Source: Pseudomonas sp. B21-048 (GTDB lineage Bacteria > Pseudomonadota > Gammaproteobacteria > Pseudomonadales > Pseudomonadaceae). From it: a stretch of 64,000 nt of DNA. The notes under the pieces are model-generated. The model ran no database searches. It saw only the letters and a program-made list of their open reading frames with translations, and was not told where the DNA came from. Positions 1 through 9,263 of the stretch are shown here, piece by piece (the stretch's first letter is position 1; each line of letters opens with the position of its first letter). The position numbers and the translations under genes were made by a program. The stretch covers positions 5,518,001 through 5,582,000 of the forward strand of contig NZ_CP087168.1 in NCBI RefSeq assembly GCF_024748615.1, written 5' to 3'.

Positions 1-572
1 TCTCCGGCTTCTATCACTGGGCAGGAAAAGACCGGAACGAGCTTGTCCCTCACCTCGCGGTCTTCAAGGGCTCCTACGACGATCCCCGAAGCACCGTCTT
101 CGAGCGTCCGGACTCCATCAAAATATCTGTCGACTATGCGCTAAAGCTGGCAGCAGACAAGAAACGCTTCAGAGCCCATCCCGGCGGAGTAATGGGCCAG
201 CTGGCTTTCGCACACCCCTTCCTGGACGGCAATGGGCGCACAATTCTATTAGTCTTCATGGAACTCTGTTATCGGGCCGAGTTCGCCATTGACTGGTCAA
301 GGACAAGCAAAGACGACTACCTGCGGGCACTCAGCGATGAGATCCGAGAGCCTCGCGAGAGGCATCTCGATAACTACCTCAACCCGTTCGTAGTCGATAT
401 ATCCAGTCGTGACGAATGGCCAGAGACCATTAGTGGTATCAGAGGTCTGGATGGCCTGGACAAGGAAGACATCACATACGAGAACCTGGACAACCCGCGA
501 GTCCAGCAAATCTACAAGACATACCGAGCCCAACCGCTCGACGCCCCTGCGCCTCCTGAGTCGGATGGCTGA
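1..572 (+). CDS. Fic-domain protein, 5' end cut by window
   Basis: The reading frame is open from position 3 and runs to a TGA at 572, so the true start lies outside the window; about 189 residues are visible. It contains the Fic signature HPFLDGNGR (around 225-251), the His-containing loop that transfers AMP or another nucleotide monophosphate onto target hydroxyls, preceded by segments typical of Fic/DOC folds. The C-terminal ~70 residues lie after the Fic core and are not recognised. Target and partner are unknown. An inhibitory alpha-helix, if N-terminal, would be outside the window. It is transcribed away from T6SS cluster A and no link with it is visible. The family call is secure from the motif; a role as toxin, antitoxin-controlled module or housekeeping AMPylator cannot be decided here. 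Confidence 0.85.
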   Translation, partial: SGFYHWAGKDRNELVPHLAVFKGSYDDPRSTVFERPDSIKISVDYALKLAADKKRFRAHPGGVMGQLAFAHPFLDGNGRTILLVFMELCYRAEFAIDWSRTSKDDYLRALSDEIREPRERHLDNYLNPFVVDISSRDEWPETISGIRGLDGLDKEDITYENLDNPRVQQIYKTYRAQPLDAPAPPESDG

Positions 573-619
573 AGAGGCGAGCTTGCTCTCGATGAATCCC
601 GGCGAGCCACTTGAAAGAC

Positions 620-1003
620 CTAGGCCTTAGGCTTGGCCTTCCTCGGCTTCAAATACTTGGTCAACCCCTGAAACCAGATCACCAGCGCCGGGTTGCCCTT
701 GATCTGAATCGACTTGTCCTGAATCCCCGTCATAAACGCCAATTGTCTGTTCTTCGCCTGCATCGTGGCAAAGCCATACGCCGCGTCTTTAAACGCAATC
801 GCAAACGCCGGCTCGGCATACACGCCCGACTTGCTGGTAATGCGCTGATCCTTCACAAAGAAATGCCGCGCCACTTTCCCGTCCAGGGTCTGTAATTGGA
901 ATACAAGTTCCTTCTCACCCAACTGCTGCTGAAACGCAGGGTTCGTGCGACTGGCCTTACCCATCAACAAACCCAGCATCCACAGAAGAAAACGAAATTT
1001 CAT
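620..1003 (-). CDS. Conserved hypothetical small protein (possible SCP2-like fold)
   Basis: This encodes 127 residues. The ATG at 1003 is preferred over an in-frame GTG at 1009 because a GAGG ribosome site lies at a suitable distance upstream. The N-terminus is hydrophobic and basic (MKFRFLLWMLGLLMGK), possibly a membrane anchor. The body has a sterol-carrier-protein-like pattern, with a beta-rich stretch, the segment AFAIAFKDAAYGFATM and a C-terminal NPALVIWFQGLTKYL. The tail is lysine-rich. I recognise it as a gene commonly seen in Pseudomonas, but its function is not established. The SCP2 resemblance is an impression from the pattern and is not proven. It reads convergently with the Fic gene and is separated from cluster A by a REP. 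Confidence 0.6.
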   Translation of the reverse strand: MKFRFLLWMLGLLMGKASRTNPAFQQQLGEKELVFQLQTLDGKVARHFFVKDQRITSKSGVYAEPAFAIAFKDAAYGFATMQAKNRQLAFMTGIQDKSIQIKGNPALVIWFQGLTKYLKPRKAKPKA

Positions 1004-1150
1004 GCGCACAGCCTCAAAAGGAAAATGAACGACCGGCGCAGTGTAGCGGCTTCAAGCAAAAACGCCACAATCGGCTTTCGTTAGAAGAAGATGAACCACT
1101 TTTCCAGCATAATGACCGCCAAGTCACGTTTTATTCGTTACCTGCCACCT

Positions 1151-1200
1151 GATCATTGCCACGCTCCGCGTGGGAATGCCCCCGTGATACTCCGCATCAC
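1151..1200. repeat. REP-type palindromic element
   Basis: Two adjacent hairpins are visible: CCACGCTCCGCGTGG (1159-1173) and a second with GTGAT/ATCAC arms (1184-1200). The unit resembles the TCCCACGC/GCGTGGGA family found again at 27944 and 48735. It lies just downstream of the Ser/Thr kinase gene that ends cluster A and may stabilise the 3' end of that transcript. Confidence 0.65.
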
Positions 1201-1253
1201 ATCCAACACCGACGTCTTCTCCGATTGCCTGTTCCCCGTTTGGGAGTCATCCA

Positions 1254-2276
1254 TTACGCCCGGAGTCGCAAACATTGCAGCCAGGCGTCCATGGCGGCAC
1301 GCGCTAATGTGTCATGTAATTGCGCGGCAGTGATCGTTCGCTCTGCGGCATCAAAAGCCAGCGCCGTTCGCAGGGCTGGCCAGCAGTGTTTCGGTAGGTG
1401 TCGGGGTGGGTGCAGCTCACGATCGAGGTGAGCATCGCGGGCCTCGGTCGAGGGCAAGCGGCGGAACGGGTGTTTGCCGCCCGCCAATTCGTAGATCACG
1501 CAGGCCACGCCGTACACGTCCGCGCTGGCTGACAGCAGCTGGCCTTCGAGCAGTTCGGGGGCGGCGTAGCCGGGGGTCCAGGCGTTGAAGCGGTTGCGGC
1601 TCAGATGCGGCAGGCCGGGCAAGATGCCCTCTTCCACCTGGCCGAGGCCGAAGTCGAACAGGCGCACGCCTTCTTCGCTGAGCATGACGTTGCTCGGCTT
1701 CATGTCGCCATGCAGCACGCCGCGAGCGTGGGCGTAGGCCAGCGCATCGAGCAGCGGCAGCGCGATGTCGCGCAGTTCTTTCCACGGCAGGCCCAGGGGC
1801 CGCTCGCAGAGTAATTTATCCAGGGTCAACCCACGCATGAGTTCCATGGTGATGAAGGCGCGCTGACGGTCGGTGTCCACTTCAAAGGTGTGCAAACGCA
1901 GTACATTGTTATGGCGCAGTCGTCGGGTCAGGGCGAACTCGCTGTAGAGCAAGGCACTGGCGTCCGGCGATTCGGCAAATTCTTCGCTGAGGATTTTCAG
2001 CGCGAGGTAAGGGTCGGGGTCGCCGAACTGTTCGCTCAACAAGTCCCGTGCACGGTAAACCGCGCCCATGCCCCCGGCGCCGAGCAGGCGCTCGATGCGG
2101 TAACGCCCCGCCAGCACGTCGGGCAGTTCACCGACGCTGGCCTTGGTCGGGGCCAGCGCAGGCTCAGCCTTATGCGGCTTTCCGTTTAAAGGCTTGGCGA
2201 AGGCGAAGTAAGTCAGGTTATTGGCTTCTTCCTCGGCCACCAGCAGGTCGTCGATTAGGGGCATGAATTCAGTCAT
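1254..2276 (-). CDS. stk1: T6SS-associated Ser/Thr protein kinase (Stk1-like)
   Basis: This encodes 340 residues. The ATG at 2276 overlaps the phosphatase stop (ATGA), so longer upstream starts are rejected. After a ~55-residue N-terminal extension comes a eukaryotic-type kinase domain: Gly-rich loop GAGGMG (about 66-71), catalytic Lys in LALKIL (about K94), catalytic loop HGDMKPSN (189-196) and DFG (208-210). The usual HRD is HGD here, a non-RD kinase, so it may not need activation-loop phosphorylation. No transmembrane segment or sensor domain is seen, unlike PpkA of cluster B. It is the last gene of the HSI-II-like operon, in the position of P. aeruginosa stk1, paired with the phosphatase upstream. 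The likely role is post-translational tuning of the cluster A apparatus, probably through its FHA protein (inference). Confidence 0.88.
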   Translation of the reverse strand: MTEFMPLIDDLLVAEEEANNLTYFAFAKPLNGKPHKAEPALAPTKASVGELPDVLAGRYRIERLLGAGGMGAVYRARDLLSEQFGDPDPYLALKILSEEFAESPDASALLYSEFALTRRLRHNNVLRLHTFEVDTDRQRAFITMELMRGLTLDKLLCERPLGLPWKELRDIALPLLDALAYAHARGVLHGDMKPSNVMLSEEGVRLFDFGLGQVEEGILPGLPHLSRNRFNAWTPGYAAPELLEGQLLSASADVYGVACVIYELAGGKHPFRRLPSTEARDAHLDRELHPPRHLPKHCWPALRTALAFDAAERTITAAQLHDTLARAAMDAWLQCLRLRA

Positions 2277-3001
2277 TGGCGGATCACCACGGCAGTCAGG
2301 TTGTCCCGGGCCGAGCCACGCAGCGCGCCGTCGAACAGACGCTCCAGCGCAACGTGTGGCGCGGTCAGGCTCAAGGCGTTGCCTAGGGCATCGCTGCTCA
2401 GCCCTTGATACAAACCGTCGCTGCACAACAGAAACGCATCGCCGGGATAGACTTCGAGTTCGAGCACGTCCAGCGTCAGTTGCTCGGCAGCGCCGACCGC
2501 ACGGGTCAGCGCATGAGCGGCAGGATGCGCACGAGCGTCTTCGACACTCATGTTCTGCTCGTCGATCAATTGCTGTTGCAGCGAATGGTCCTTGGACAGC
2601 TGATACAAACGCTGGCCGCGCCACAGGTAGCAACGGCTGTCGCCGGCCCAGATGCAGGCCGCGCGATTGACTTCCACCAGCAGCGCCACCACGGTGCTGC
2701 CCATGATGCTGTCATGGCGCCCGGCGGTGACAGTCAACTCCTGACCCAAGCGGCGGTTGAGCCAGTGCAGGCACTGGCGAATACCTTTGAGTCGTTCGTC
2801 GAAGTCATTCTGTACCGGCAATTGCGCCAGGCTGGCGACGATCAACTGGCTGGCGATGTCGCCACCCTGATGACCGCCCATGCCGTCCGCGACCACCCAC
2901 AGCCCCTGCTGCGGGCAGTCGAGAAAAGCATCTTCGTTGCGCGCCCGAACCTTGCCCGGATCGGTACGCGCAGCGCTGCGCCAGGGACTGGCAACCCGCA
3001 T
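2273..3001 (-). CDS. stp1: PP2C-family Ser/Thr phosphatase (Stp1-like)
   Basis: This encodes 242 residues with the full set of PP2C metal-binding motifs in order: RNEDAF, VADGMGGH, GSTVV, WAGDSRCY, SKDHS, CSDGL and the closing DNLTAVV. PP2C enzymes remove phosphate from Ser/Thr using Mn/Mg. Here the substrate is probably a T6SS component phosphorylated by the kinase encoded next. The gene abuts tssM (stop at 3001) and overlaps the kinase start by 4 bp (ATGA), indicating translational coupling. It is cytoplasmic, with no signal peptide. Its position tssM-phosphatase-kinase is that of stp1 in P. aeruginosa HSI-II. Confidence 0.9.
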   Translation of the reverse strand: MRVASPWRSAARTDPGKVRARNEDAFLDCPQQGLWVVADGMGGHQGGDIASQLIVASLAQLPVQNDFDERLKGIRQCLHWLNRRLGQELTVTAGRHDSIMGSTVVALLVEVNRAACIWAGDSRCYLWRGQRLYQLSKDHSLQQQLIDEQNMSVEDARAHPAAHALTRAVGAAEQLTLDVLELEVYPGDAFLLCSDGLYQGLSSDALGNALSLTAPHVALERLFDGALRGSARDNLTAVVIRQ

Positions 3002-6000
3002 CAGAGCTGCGCCGGCATACGGAAAGTACGCAGTACGCCCATGTCGAACGGATTCGGCATGCGCTGGCTCGACAGCAAGTAGTTGGCGCGCAGGCCACCC
3101 ACGTCAGCCTTCAGCACCAGCACGTCGCGACCGGTCAGGTACTCGGTCTGCATCAGGTCGAACAGACGGAACAGCGACCATGGGCCGGTGTTCTTCTCGA
3201 TGCCGATCGGGCGGCCAGCCATTTTGTCGAGGACCAGGCTGGTGCGACCGTCTTCAGCGTCGGTCGGCCATTTGAACGACACCGGCACGATCGGGCCGTG
3301 GCGGTATTCGATGGTCTTATCGCCAAACTTGAACTCGGAACGGCTGACGGCCGGGTCGAGGGTGTACGGCTCCAGTTTGAACTGCACTTGCGGCTCGGCC
3401 GGGTTGATCGAGAAGAAGCTCTGGCGGATCACTTTTGCCGCGGCCATCTGGTCGAGGTAGACCTTGGAGATCGGCATGCTGTGACCGTCAACGCTGCGCA
3501 GGCGGTAGTGGCCGGGATCGCCACTGACGAACGGACGCAAGTAATTCTCGAAGAAGCGGTCGGCGATGCCCTGGGCCTTGAAGAACTCACGGAAATCGCT
3601 GATCGCGACGTCACTGTTGCTGTGGGCGCTGAACGGGTAACGCTTGTTGATCGCCTTGCCGTAGAAGCTGTACAGCTCGCTCTGATAACGCTGGTTCAGG
3701 TACTGGTAGGAATCGTTGAGCACCAGACGCCAGGTGTCTTCAGCCAATACGTTGAACCACACGCTCACCGGACGCGGCAGACGGTTCGACGCGTTGCGCA
3801 AGTTGCTCAACGCATCACGCTGGCCGCTCATGCGAGTCTTGGCCATTTCGAACGCAGCCTGCTCCGGCGCGCTGGCACGGGCCAGGCTCGACAGTTGCAG
3901 TTGCAGGTCGTTGAGCGCTGTCAGCGCCGGGGTCAAATCAGCCGCCGGGCCGTTGTTGTCATCCAGCAAACGGTGCAGCGGTTCGAAGCGACGTTGCAGG
4001 GATTTTTTCGCGGTGTCCGGGAGGTTCTTGGCCATATCCGACGCTTTGTCAGCGGCAGCCGCCGCGAGTTTGCCGAGCTTGCCACCCTTCTCGCCCAGTT
4101 TCTCTGCCGCAGCGGCGGTTTCATCAGCGCGGTCTGCAATCACCTGGAAACGGGTGTTCTTGCGCACTTCTACCAGCAGTTGCAGCACGGGGGAGTTGGC
4201 GGAAGTCAGGCCAGCCAATTGCTCGGCGCCTTCACCGGCATCGATGATCGGCGGCAATGCCACCTGGCCGACCGCTTCGCTCCAGAAGTTGGCGTAGTCG
4301 CGAAAGTACAGCTGCTCCAGTTCGACCATCAGGCGACGCAAGTCCATGCCGCTGATGCCCGAACCTTCGCCCAGTACCCAGTTATCACGCAGGATGTCGG
4401 TAACCAGCGCATTGCCCTGGACCGAGAAATACTGCTGATAACCCTGTCGGGTGTAGAACCCCGGAATCACGTAATCGGTGCCGACAAACAGTGCACCCTG
4501 TGAACCCAGGTGTTGACTTAAACGGTACTCCGGCAGATGACGAGCCTGCTCGCGCAGCATCCGGTAAACCACGTTGGCCAGCGACTCGCTGCGCAACACC
4601 TGACGCGCTTGAGCCACCAGTTGATCGTTCAGCGGGTAGATAAATGGCTGCTTGAGCAAACGCTCGAAATGGATGTTCAAGCCATTCTGCACTGCCGTAT
4701 TGCCGGCGTAGCGCAGGGACCAATCAGTGGCGACCCAATCCTTGAGCCAAGCGGCATCGCGGCGATCTTTCATGTTCACCATCAGGTACGCACGCAAGCT
4801 GTTGAGCAAGCGTTCGCGGTCCCTCATGTTGGCGCGGATTTGCCCTTCCAGCAGCGTTGCTACCCGTGGCAGCAGTTGCGCTTCGAGCTCACGCTCATAG
4901 GCGCTCTTGACCACCGGATTGACGTCTTCACCTTGGTACAGGCCGCCGCGCTCGTGGTACGACACGTCACCTTTGTTCGGGAAGACCTGGGTCGCCATAT
5001 AGCGGATGTCGAGGGTTTTGAGCACCGCCATGGAGTCATCCCGCGCAGTCAGGGCCGAGCGTTGCTGATTCCAGTTTTGTGTCAGGGAACGCAGGTTTTC
5101 CAGACGTTCATAGTTGGCCGAGAAACCGCCAGCCCACAGTATGCCGAACAGCGCCAATGCCGCCAGTGCACCTACGTACAACGCACGTTGGCCCCAATGG
5201 ATGCGACTGCGTTCGCGCTTGTCCAGACCGGCCAGATCGGCTTCGGGGAAAATCACTCGGCTGAGCACATGGTGAATGAAGCGCGAACGGCCGCTGCGCA
5301 GGGTCGGCAGCACGCCAGCGTTCATGCCCAGGTTCGCGCCGATGCCGGCTGTGGTCTGGTCCATTTCTTGAATCAGATGCGGTGCGCTGGTCAGGTAGAA
5401 ACCACGCAACTGGCTGACACGCTGGTAGCGGTTGCCGGTGAACGCCATGTCGACGAACAGGCACAGGCGCTCGCCGATCTGCCCTAATTGATGCGGGAAG
5501 TCGAGGATGCGGCCACGTCGCTGGGTGTCGCGCTCCTGATGCATGCGCATGATCACCTGGCTGTTGAGGCGACGCAGCAGCTCTTCGAACTCGGCGCGCA
5601 GCACGGCCACGTCAGTACCGCTCTGCTCTTTGCGGAAGCTGGTGCCGAGTACCTGATCGCTTTCTTCGCGGGTCAGTTGATCGAAGAATTCGTCGAAACC
5701 GAGCAAGCGATCGGCCTTGCTCAACACCAGATAAATCGGCACATCGACGTGGAGTTTCTGATGCACGTCTTGCAGACGTGCACGCACCTGGCGGGCAAGA
5801 ATCTCAATGTCTTGCTCGCTGCCACCGGTGAGGGTTTCCACCGCAATGGTCACCAGCACGCCGTTCAACGGACGGTTGCGGCGATGCTTGCGCAGCAGGT
5901 CGAGCAAGGTGCTCCAGGCGCTGCCATCGACTTCGGTATTCGGCTGGGTCAGGTAATGTCCAGCGGTGTCGATCAGCACGCCGTGGTCGGCGAAGTACCA

Positions 6001-6525
6001 GTCGCAATGCCGAGTGCCGAGGGTGTCACGGGTGAGTTTGCGGTCGATCTTGTTGATCGGGAACTCCAGACCCGAGAAGTCCAACAGGCTGGTTTTGCCG
6101 CTGCCCTGCGGGCCGATTAACAAGTACCACGGCAAATCACTGCGCCAGCGTTCGCTGCGACCGCGATACAGGCTCGAGGTCTTCAGGGTTTTCAGGGCGT
6201 CCTTGAAACGCACCTTCAACTCTTTCTGCTCTTCGTCGATCAGCCCTTCACGACGGATACGGTCCTGGCCGTCTTCGGTTTCTTCGATGGCCTTTTTGCG
6301 CACACCGGCGCGCCAGCTGACGAATACCATGGCCAGGCCCCAGATCAGGAACAGCACACTGATGCACAGCAGGCGGGCGGTCGAACCTTCCCAGAACTTG
6401 TAGTCATTGACCGCCAGCAACGGCCCGACGAACCACACCAGCAGCGCGACAAAGAGCGCCAGCAGCAGGGTCCAGACCCAGGTCTGGCGCAGGAAGGCGC
6501 CGACTTTCTTGAATAACTTTTTCAT
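3001..6525 (-). CDS. tssM: T6SS membrane complex protein TssM (IcmF), cluster A
   Basis: This encodes 1174 residues. The ATG at 6525 has AGGGA six bases upstream and is preferred over a GTG one codon earlier. Two N-terminal transmembrane segments (about 16-40 and 51-75) are followed by a cytoplasmic NTPase-like domain with Walker A GPQGSGKT (about 138-145). A third membrane span lies near residue 450, and a long periplasmic IcmF C-terminal part follows. TssM bridges inner membrane to the outer-membrane lipoprotein TssJ and, with TssL, forms the trans-envelope channel that anchors the sheath. Length and architecture are normal for the family. It sits between tssL and the phosphatase gene, as in HSI-II. 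Confidence 0.95.
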   Translation of the reverse strand: MKKLFKKVGAFLRQTWVWTLLLALFVALLVWFVGPLLAVNDYKFWEGSTARLLCISVLFLIWGLAMVFVSWRAGVRKKAIEETEDGQDRIRREGLIDEEQKELKVRFKDALKTLKTSSLYRGRSERWRSDLPWYLLIGPQGSGKTSLLDFSGLEFPINKIDRKLTRDTLGTRHCDWYFADHGVLIDTAGHYLTQPNTEVDGSAWSTLLDLLRKHRRNRPLNGVLVTIAVETLTGGSEQDIEILARQVRARLQDVHQKLHVDVPIYLVLSKADRLLGFDEFFDQLTREESDQVLGTSFRKEQSGTDVAVLRAEFEELLRRLNSQVIMRMHQERDTQRRGRILDFPHQLGQIGERLCLFVDMAFTGNRYQRVSQLRGFYLTSAPHLIQEMDQTTAGIGANLGMNAGVLPTLRSGRSRFIHHVLSRVIFPEADLAGLDKRERSRIHWGQRALYVGALAALALFGILWAGGFSANYERLENLRSLTQNWNQQRSALTARDDSMAVLKTLDIRYMATQVFPNKGDVSYHERGGLYQGEDVNPVVKSAYERELEAQLLPRVATLLEGQIRANMRDRERLLNSLRAYLMVNMKDRRDAAWLKDWVATDWSLRYAGNTAVQNGLNIHFERLLKQPFIYPLNDQLVAQARQVLRSESLANVVYRMLREQARHLPEYRLSQHLGSQGALFVGTDYVIPGFYTRQGYQQYFSVQGNALVTDILRDNWVLGEGSGISGMDLRRLMVELEQLYFRDYANFWSEAVGQVALPPIIDAGEGAEQLAGLTSANSPVLQLLVEVRKNTRFQVIADRADETAAAAEKLGEKGGKLGKLAAAAADKASDMAKNLPDTAKKSLQRRFEPLHRLLDDNNGPAADLTPALTALNDLQLQLSSLARASAPEQAAFEMAKTRMSGQRDALSNLRNASNRLPRPVSVWFNVLAEDTWRLVLNDSYQYLNQRYQSELYSFYGKAINKRYPFSAHSNSDVAISDFREFFKAQGIADRFFENYLRPFVSGDPGHYRLRSVDGHSMPISKVYLDQMAAAKVIRQSFFSINPAEPQVQFKLEPYTLDPAVSRSEFKFGDKTIEYRHGPIVPVSFKWPTDAEDGRTSLVLDKMAGRPIGIEKNTGPWSLFRLFDLMQTEYLTGRDVLVLKADVGGLRANYLLSSQRMPNPFDMGVLRTFRMPAQL

Positions 6526-6538
6526 CACACGTCCCTGT

Positions 6539-7414
6539 TTACGGCTGCGACTGCGGCTGGACCGCGGCCGGATCTAGCGGCGGATAAGGTTGCAGAACGG
6601 TTTCGCGTTGCTCACCCAGTACCCAGGCGAAGCCCGAATACATCACCACCAGGCAGACCAAGGTGAACAGCACCACCATCCACGCCGGCACGATGCGCAC
6701 CAGACTGCGGCGCTGATCGTTCAAGCCTTCCCAATGCGGCGATAGCTCACGAGGCACGTCGCCGCGCAGTTGACGAATCTGCCGGTACAAGGCGTCTCGG
6801 ATGCCTTCGAGTTCGAGCATGCCGCGCGCTTGCACCCGGTATTTGCCTTCAAAACCGAGGGACAGGCACAGGTACATCAGCTCCAGCATCGGCAGGTGCT
6901 TGACCGGGTTTTTCGACAGGCGATCCAGTAGCTGGAAGAACTTCTCGCCACCGAAGGTTTCGTTGTGGAAGCTGCTGAGCAGACTCATCTGCGACCACTC
7001 GCTTTCATTGCCCCACCGCGTGGTGACAACGGCTTCGTCGACCACGGTGCAGAGCAAGTAACGGGCGGTCATCATCTGGCTGTTTTCAGCGCCGTTGTGC
7101 AGCGCACGCACCTCAAACAGCTTGAGCCCGGCGGTTAGTCGCTCGTTCAGCGCGTACAGGTCTTCGCGGGTATCGCTGTGCTTGAGCCGCACCACTTCCG
7201 ACAGCAAGTCGGACGCCGCCGCCACCAGCGAGTTGAGGCTGATATTGAACGCTTCGGCCGGGCGCAAACGCGCGGCGTAGATCATCCGTTCTTCCAGCTG
7301 TTCGAAACGCGGCGGTGCAGCGAAGTCAGTCAGTGGACTCGACGCCGGGCCGTGGCCCTGACGGTCGAGCAGGACAGTTTTGTCGTCCAGGTTGTGCTCC
7401 ATGTCCTTGATCAT
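6539..7414 (-). CDS. tssL: T6SS membrane protein TssL (DotU/IcmH), cluster A
   Basis: This encodes 291 residues. The start at 7414 has an AGGA site about ten bases upstream, just after the tssK stop; a downstream ATG at 7402 has a poorer site. The DotU domain covers roughly residues 35-225, with the characteristic AVVTTRWG and FHNETFGGEKFF segments. One C-terminal transmembrane helix follows (about 238-262). Unlike the cluster B TssL, there is no OmpA-type peptidoglycan-binding domain after the helix, only a short proline/glutamine-rich tail. It forms the inner-membrane complex with TssM and contacts the baseplate through TssK. Confidence 0.95.
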   Translation of the reverse strand: MIKDMEHNLDDKTVLLDRQGHGPASSPLTDFAAPPRFEQLEERMIYAARLRPAEAFNISLNSLVAAASDLLSEVVRLKHSDTREDLYALNERLTAGLKLFEVRALHNGAENSQMMTARYLLCTVVDEAVVTTRWGNESEWSQMSLLSSFHNETFGGEKFFQLLDRLSKNPVKHLPMLELMYLCLSLGFEGKYRVQARGMLELEGIRDALYRQIRQLRGDVPRELSPHWEGLNDQRRSLVRIVPAWMVVLFTLVCLVVMYSGFAWVLGEQRETVLQPYPPLDPAAVQPQSQP

Positions 7415-7419
7415 GTCGG

Positions 7420-8751
7420 TCAGTTCCTGATGGCCCAGAATTTCAATTCAAGCTCGGCGAATTCGCCGGACACGTGGAACGCAAAGCCGCCAGAGCGCTC
7501 GAGTTGCGCCAGGTCTTCGGAACTGAGCTCGAGGATGAAATAGGTTTTGTTGGAGTGGAACGCGATCTGCCTCGGGGCCACCGGCAACGGTTTGACCTTG
7601 ATGCCCGGCAGGTGCAGATTGACCAGTTGGCGGATGCGCTCCACCGGGCCGACCTTGAGGTGCGCCGGCAAGCGATGGCGCAGTTCTTCGGAGTCGCAGT
7701 TGGCACTGGCCGCGAGCACGAACGAGGCCGAGCCCAGCAGTTTGTGGTCGTGCAACGGCGACACGATGATCCCGTACTGACGCGCTTGCAGCACCAGTTC
7801 GATGGCGTGCTGTTCGAGCACCATCGACAGCACCTGACGAATCGCTTCCATCAGTTTGCGGAAGCTCGTGCCCTGGTCGCTGTGCTGGTAATGGCTGTCC
7901 AGACGCGGGCGTTTGCTGTCGCTGGAAAACGTCGCCAGATCGCCGAGCAGGGTCAGCAGTGTGCGGTACAACGCTTCCGGGTGAACCTGTTCCAGGTCAA
8001 GATAGTGGCGCAACAGCATTTCGGTGCGGTTGATCAGTTGCAGCATCATGAAGTCGCCGACTTCGGCGCCACCGACCTTGCCGTTGGAACGAATCCGGTC
8101 GGCGATGGTGTCGCCCCGGTGGCCGAGCATGCTGATCACTTCTTTCAGACACGACAGCAAGTAACTGGACGAATGCGCCTGAATGTAGGTCGGCACGAAG
8201 CCCGGGGCGAGGCTGATCACGCCGTCGGGCGTGGTGTCGAGCACTTCGCAGATCTTCAGCTTCACGTAGGCCTGATCGCTCAGCTGCTCGCCGAGCAACA
8301 GCTTGAAGTCCGGACGGGCGCAGCTGACCTGGCTGGCGAAATCGTCGCCGGCGTTGGAGTCGGCCACTTCTGCTTCGTACGCGGTATAGCGCGCCAGCAC
8401 GTCGGATTGCTCCGGGCGGCGAGACTCGATGTGGTTACCGGTCACCAGTGGCAGCGCCAGGTAGATTGGCGTGTTGCTCGTGTTCGGCGGCACATCCAGC
8501 GCCAACGGTTCGGCGTTACCGCCGAGTTCGAACAGGCTGCCGTCCGGCAAAATTCCCGAGGCCTGGTTGATCACCAGTTTGCCCATGTTGAGGAACTGCA
8601 AGTCGATTTCCAGGCTAAGGAAGCCCCAGGTGTAGCTGCCCAGCAACTGGGTGCGGATCTTCATCTGGTGGTCGTAGTAACGATCGTTGTGCTGGAAGTG
8701 CTGCGGTCGCAGCAGCATGCCTTCCTGCCAAATGACTTTATGGGTATTCAT
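7420..8751 (-). CDS. tssK: T6SS baseplate protein TssK, cluster A
   Basis: This encodes 443 residues and opens with the family hallmark WQEGMLLRPQHFQ near residue 9. TssK trimers connect the baseplate wedges (TssEFG) to the cytoplasmic domains of TssL and TssM. The full family length is present with no break. It lies between tssJ and tssL with gaps of only a few bases, and so is part of one long transcript. This corresponds to hsiJ2 in P. aeruginosa nomenclature. Confidence 0.95.
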   Translation of the reverse strand: MNTHKVIWQEGMLLRPQHFQHNDRYYDHQMKIRTQLLGSYTWGFLSLEIDLQFLNMGKLVINQASGILPDGSLFELGGNAEPLALDVPPNTSNTPIYLALPLVTGNHIESRRPEQSDVLARYTAYEAEVADSNAGDDFASQVSCARPDFKLLLGEQLSDQAYVKLKICEVLDTTPDGVISLAPGFVPTYIQAHSSSYLLSCLKEVISMLGHRGDTIADRIRSNGKVGGAEVGDFMMLQLINRTEMLLRHYLDLEQVHPEALYRTLLTLLGDLATFSSDSKRPRLDSHYQHSDQGTSFRKLMEAIRQVLSMVLEQHAIELVLQARQYGIIVSPLHDHKLLGSASFVLAASANCDSEELRHRLPAHLKVGPVERIRQLVNLHLPGIKVKPLPVAPRQIAFHSNKTYFILELSSEDLAQLERSGGFAFHVSGEFAELELKFWAIRN

Positions 8752-8753
8752 GA

Positions 8754-9263
8754 TCAGTCATCCGCCTTGGCGAGCGTATCGTGGGTGTTGCGGATGCCGG
8801 CCTGATCGAGGGTCAGGTCAGCGGCGGCGACTTCCACCGGCGTGATTTGCACCGTGTAGCGCCATTTGGTTTCCGGCAGGTCGCGGTAGGCCGCCAGCAC
8901 GCCGACGTAACGGCTGCCCTCTTCCACGCTGAGTTTGAGCTCAACGGTTTCACCCGGGCGCAGCTCGAGTTCTTCGCTGGCCACCAGGTCCGGGGCCAGG
9001 GACTCCTTGGCGCGTTCGTAGAGGCTGAAGAAATCGGCATTCTCGAAAGCCACCGGGTGCTTGAGTTCGAACAGGCGCACGACAATCGGCGACGGACGAC
9101 CGTTGAGGTCCGGGTTCAGCTGATCGCTGGCGGTCAGCTTCAGGTTGAGCTTGGTCACGGTGGAATACGGCGACAGCGATGAGCAACCGGCCAACAGCAC
9201 GAGGGCAGTGAGCGCAGTCAGCGTCTTGAAAAAAGCGGTCGAGCAGCGAGACATGCGCATCAT
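8754..9263 (-). CDS. tssJ: T6SS outer-membrane lipoprotein TssJ, cluster A
   Basis: This encodes up to 169 residues. The first ATG (9263) overlaps the upstream FHA gene stop as ATGA. An ATG at 9254 with AAGGA about eight bases upstream gives a cleaner signal peptide and may be the real start. Signal sequence and lipobox LAGC are near residues 15-27, so the mature protein is a lipid-anchored beta-sandwich. TssJ sits in the periplasmic leaflet of the outer membrane and binds the TssM C-terminus, nucleating membrane complex assembly. The gene lies between the FHA gene and tssK, the HSI-II lip2 position. Confidence 0.93.
   Translation of the reverse strand: MMRMSRCSTAFFKTLTALTALVLLAGCSSLSPYSTVTKLNLKLTASDQLNPDLNGRPSPIVVRLFELKHPVAFENADFFSLYERAKESLAPDLVASEELELRPGETVELKLSVEEGSRYVGVLAAYRDLPETKWRYTVQITPVEVAAADLTLDQAGIRNTHDTLAKADD

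Noticed and set aside
7474..8805. 443-aa open frame antisense to tssK (similar ones at 32572-34569 and 61683-63500)
   Set aside because: These are mirror frames of TssK, PpkA and VgrG rich in Gln/His/Arg, with no ribosome sites.
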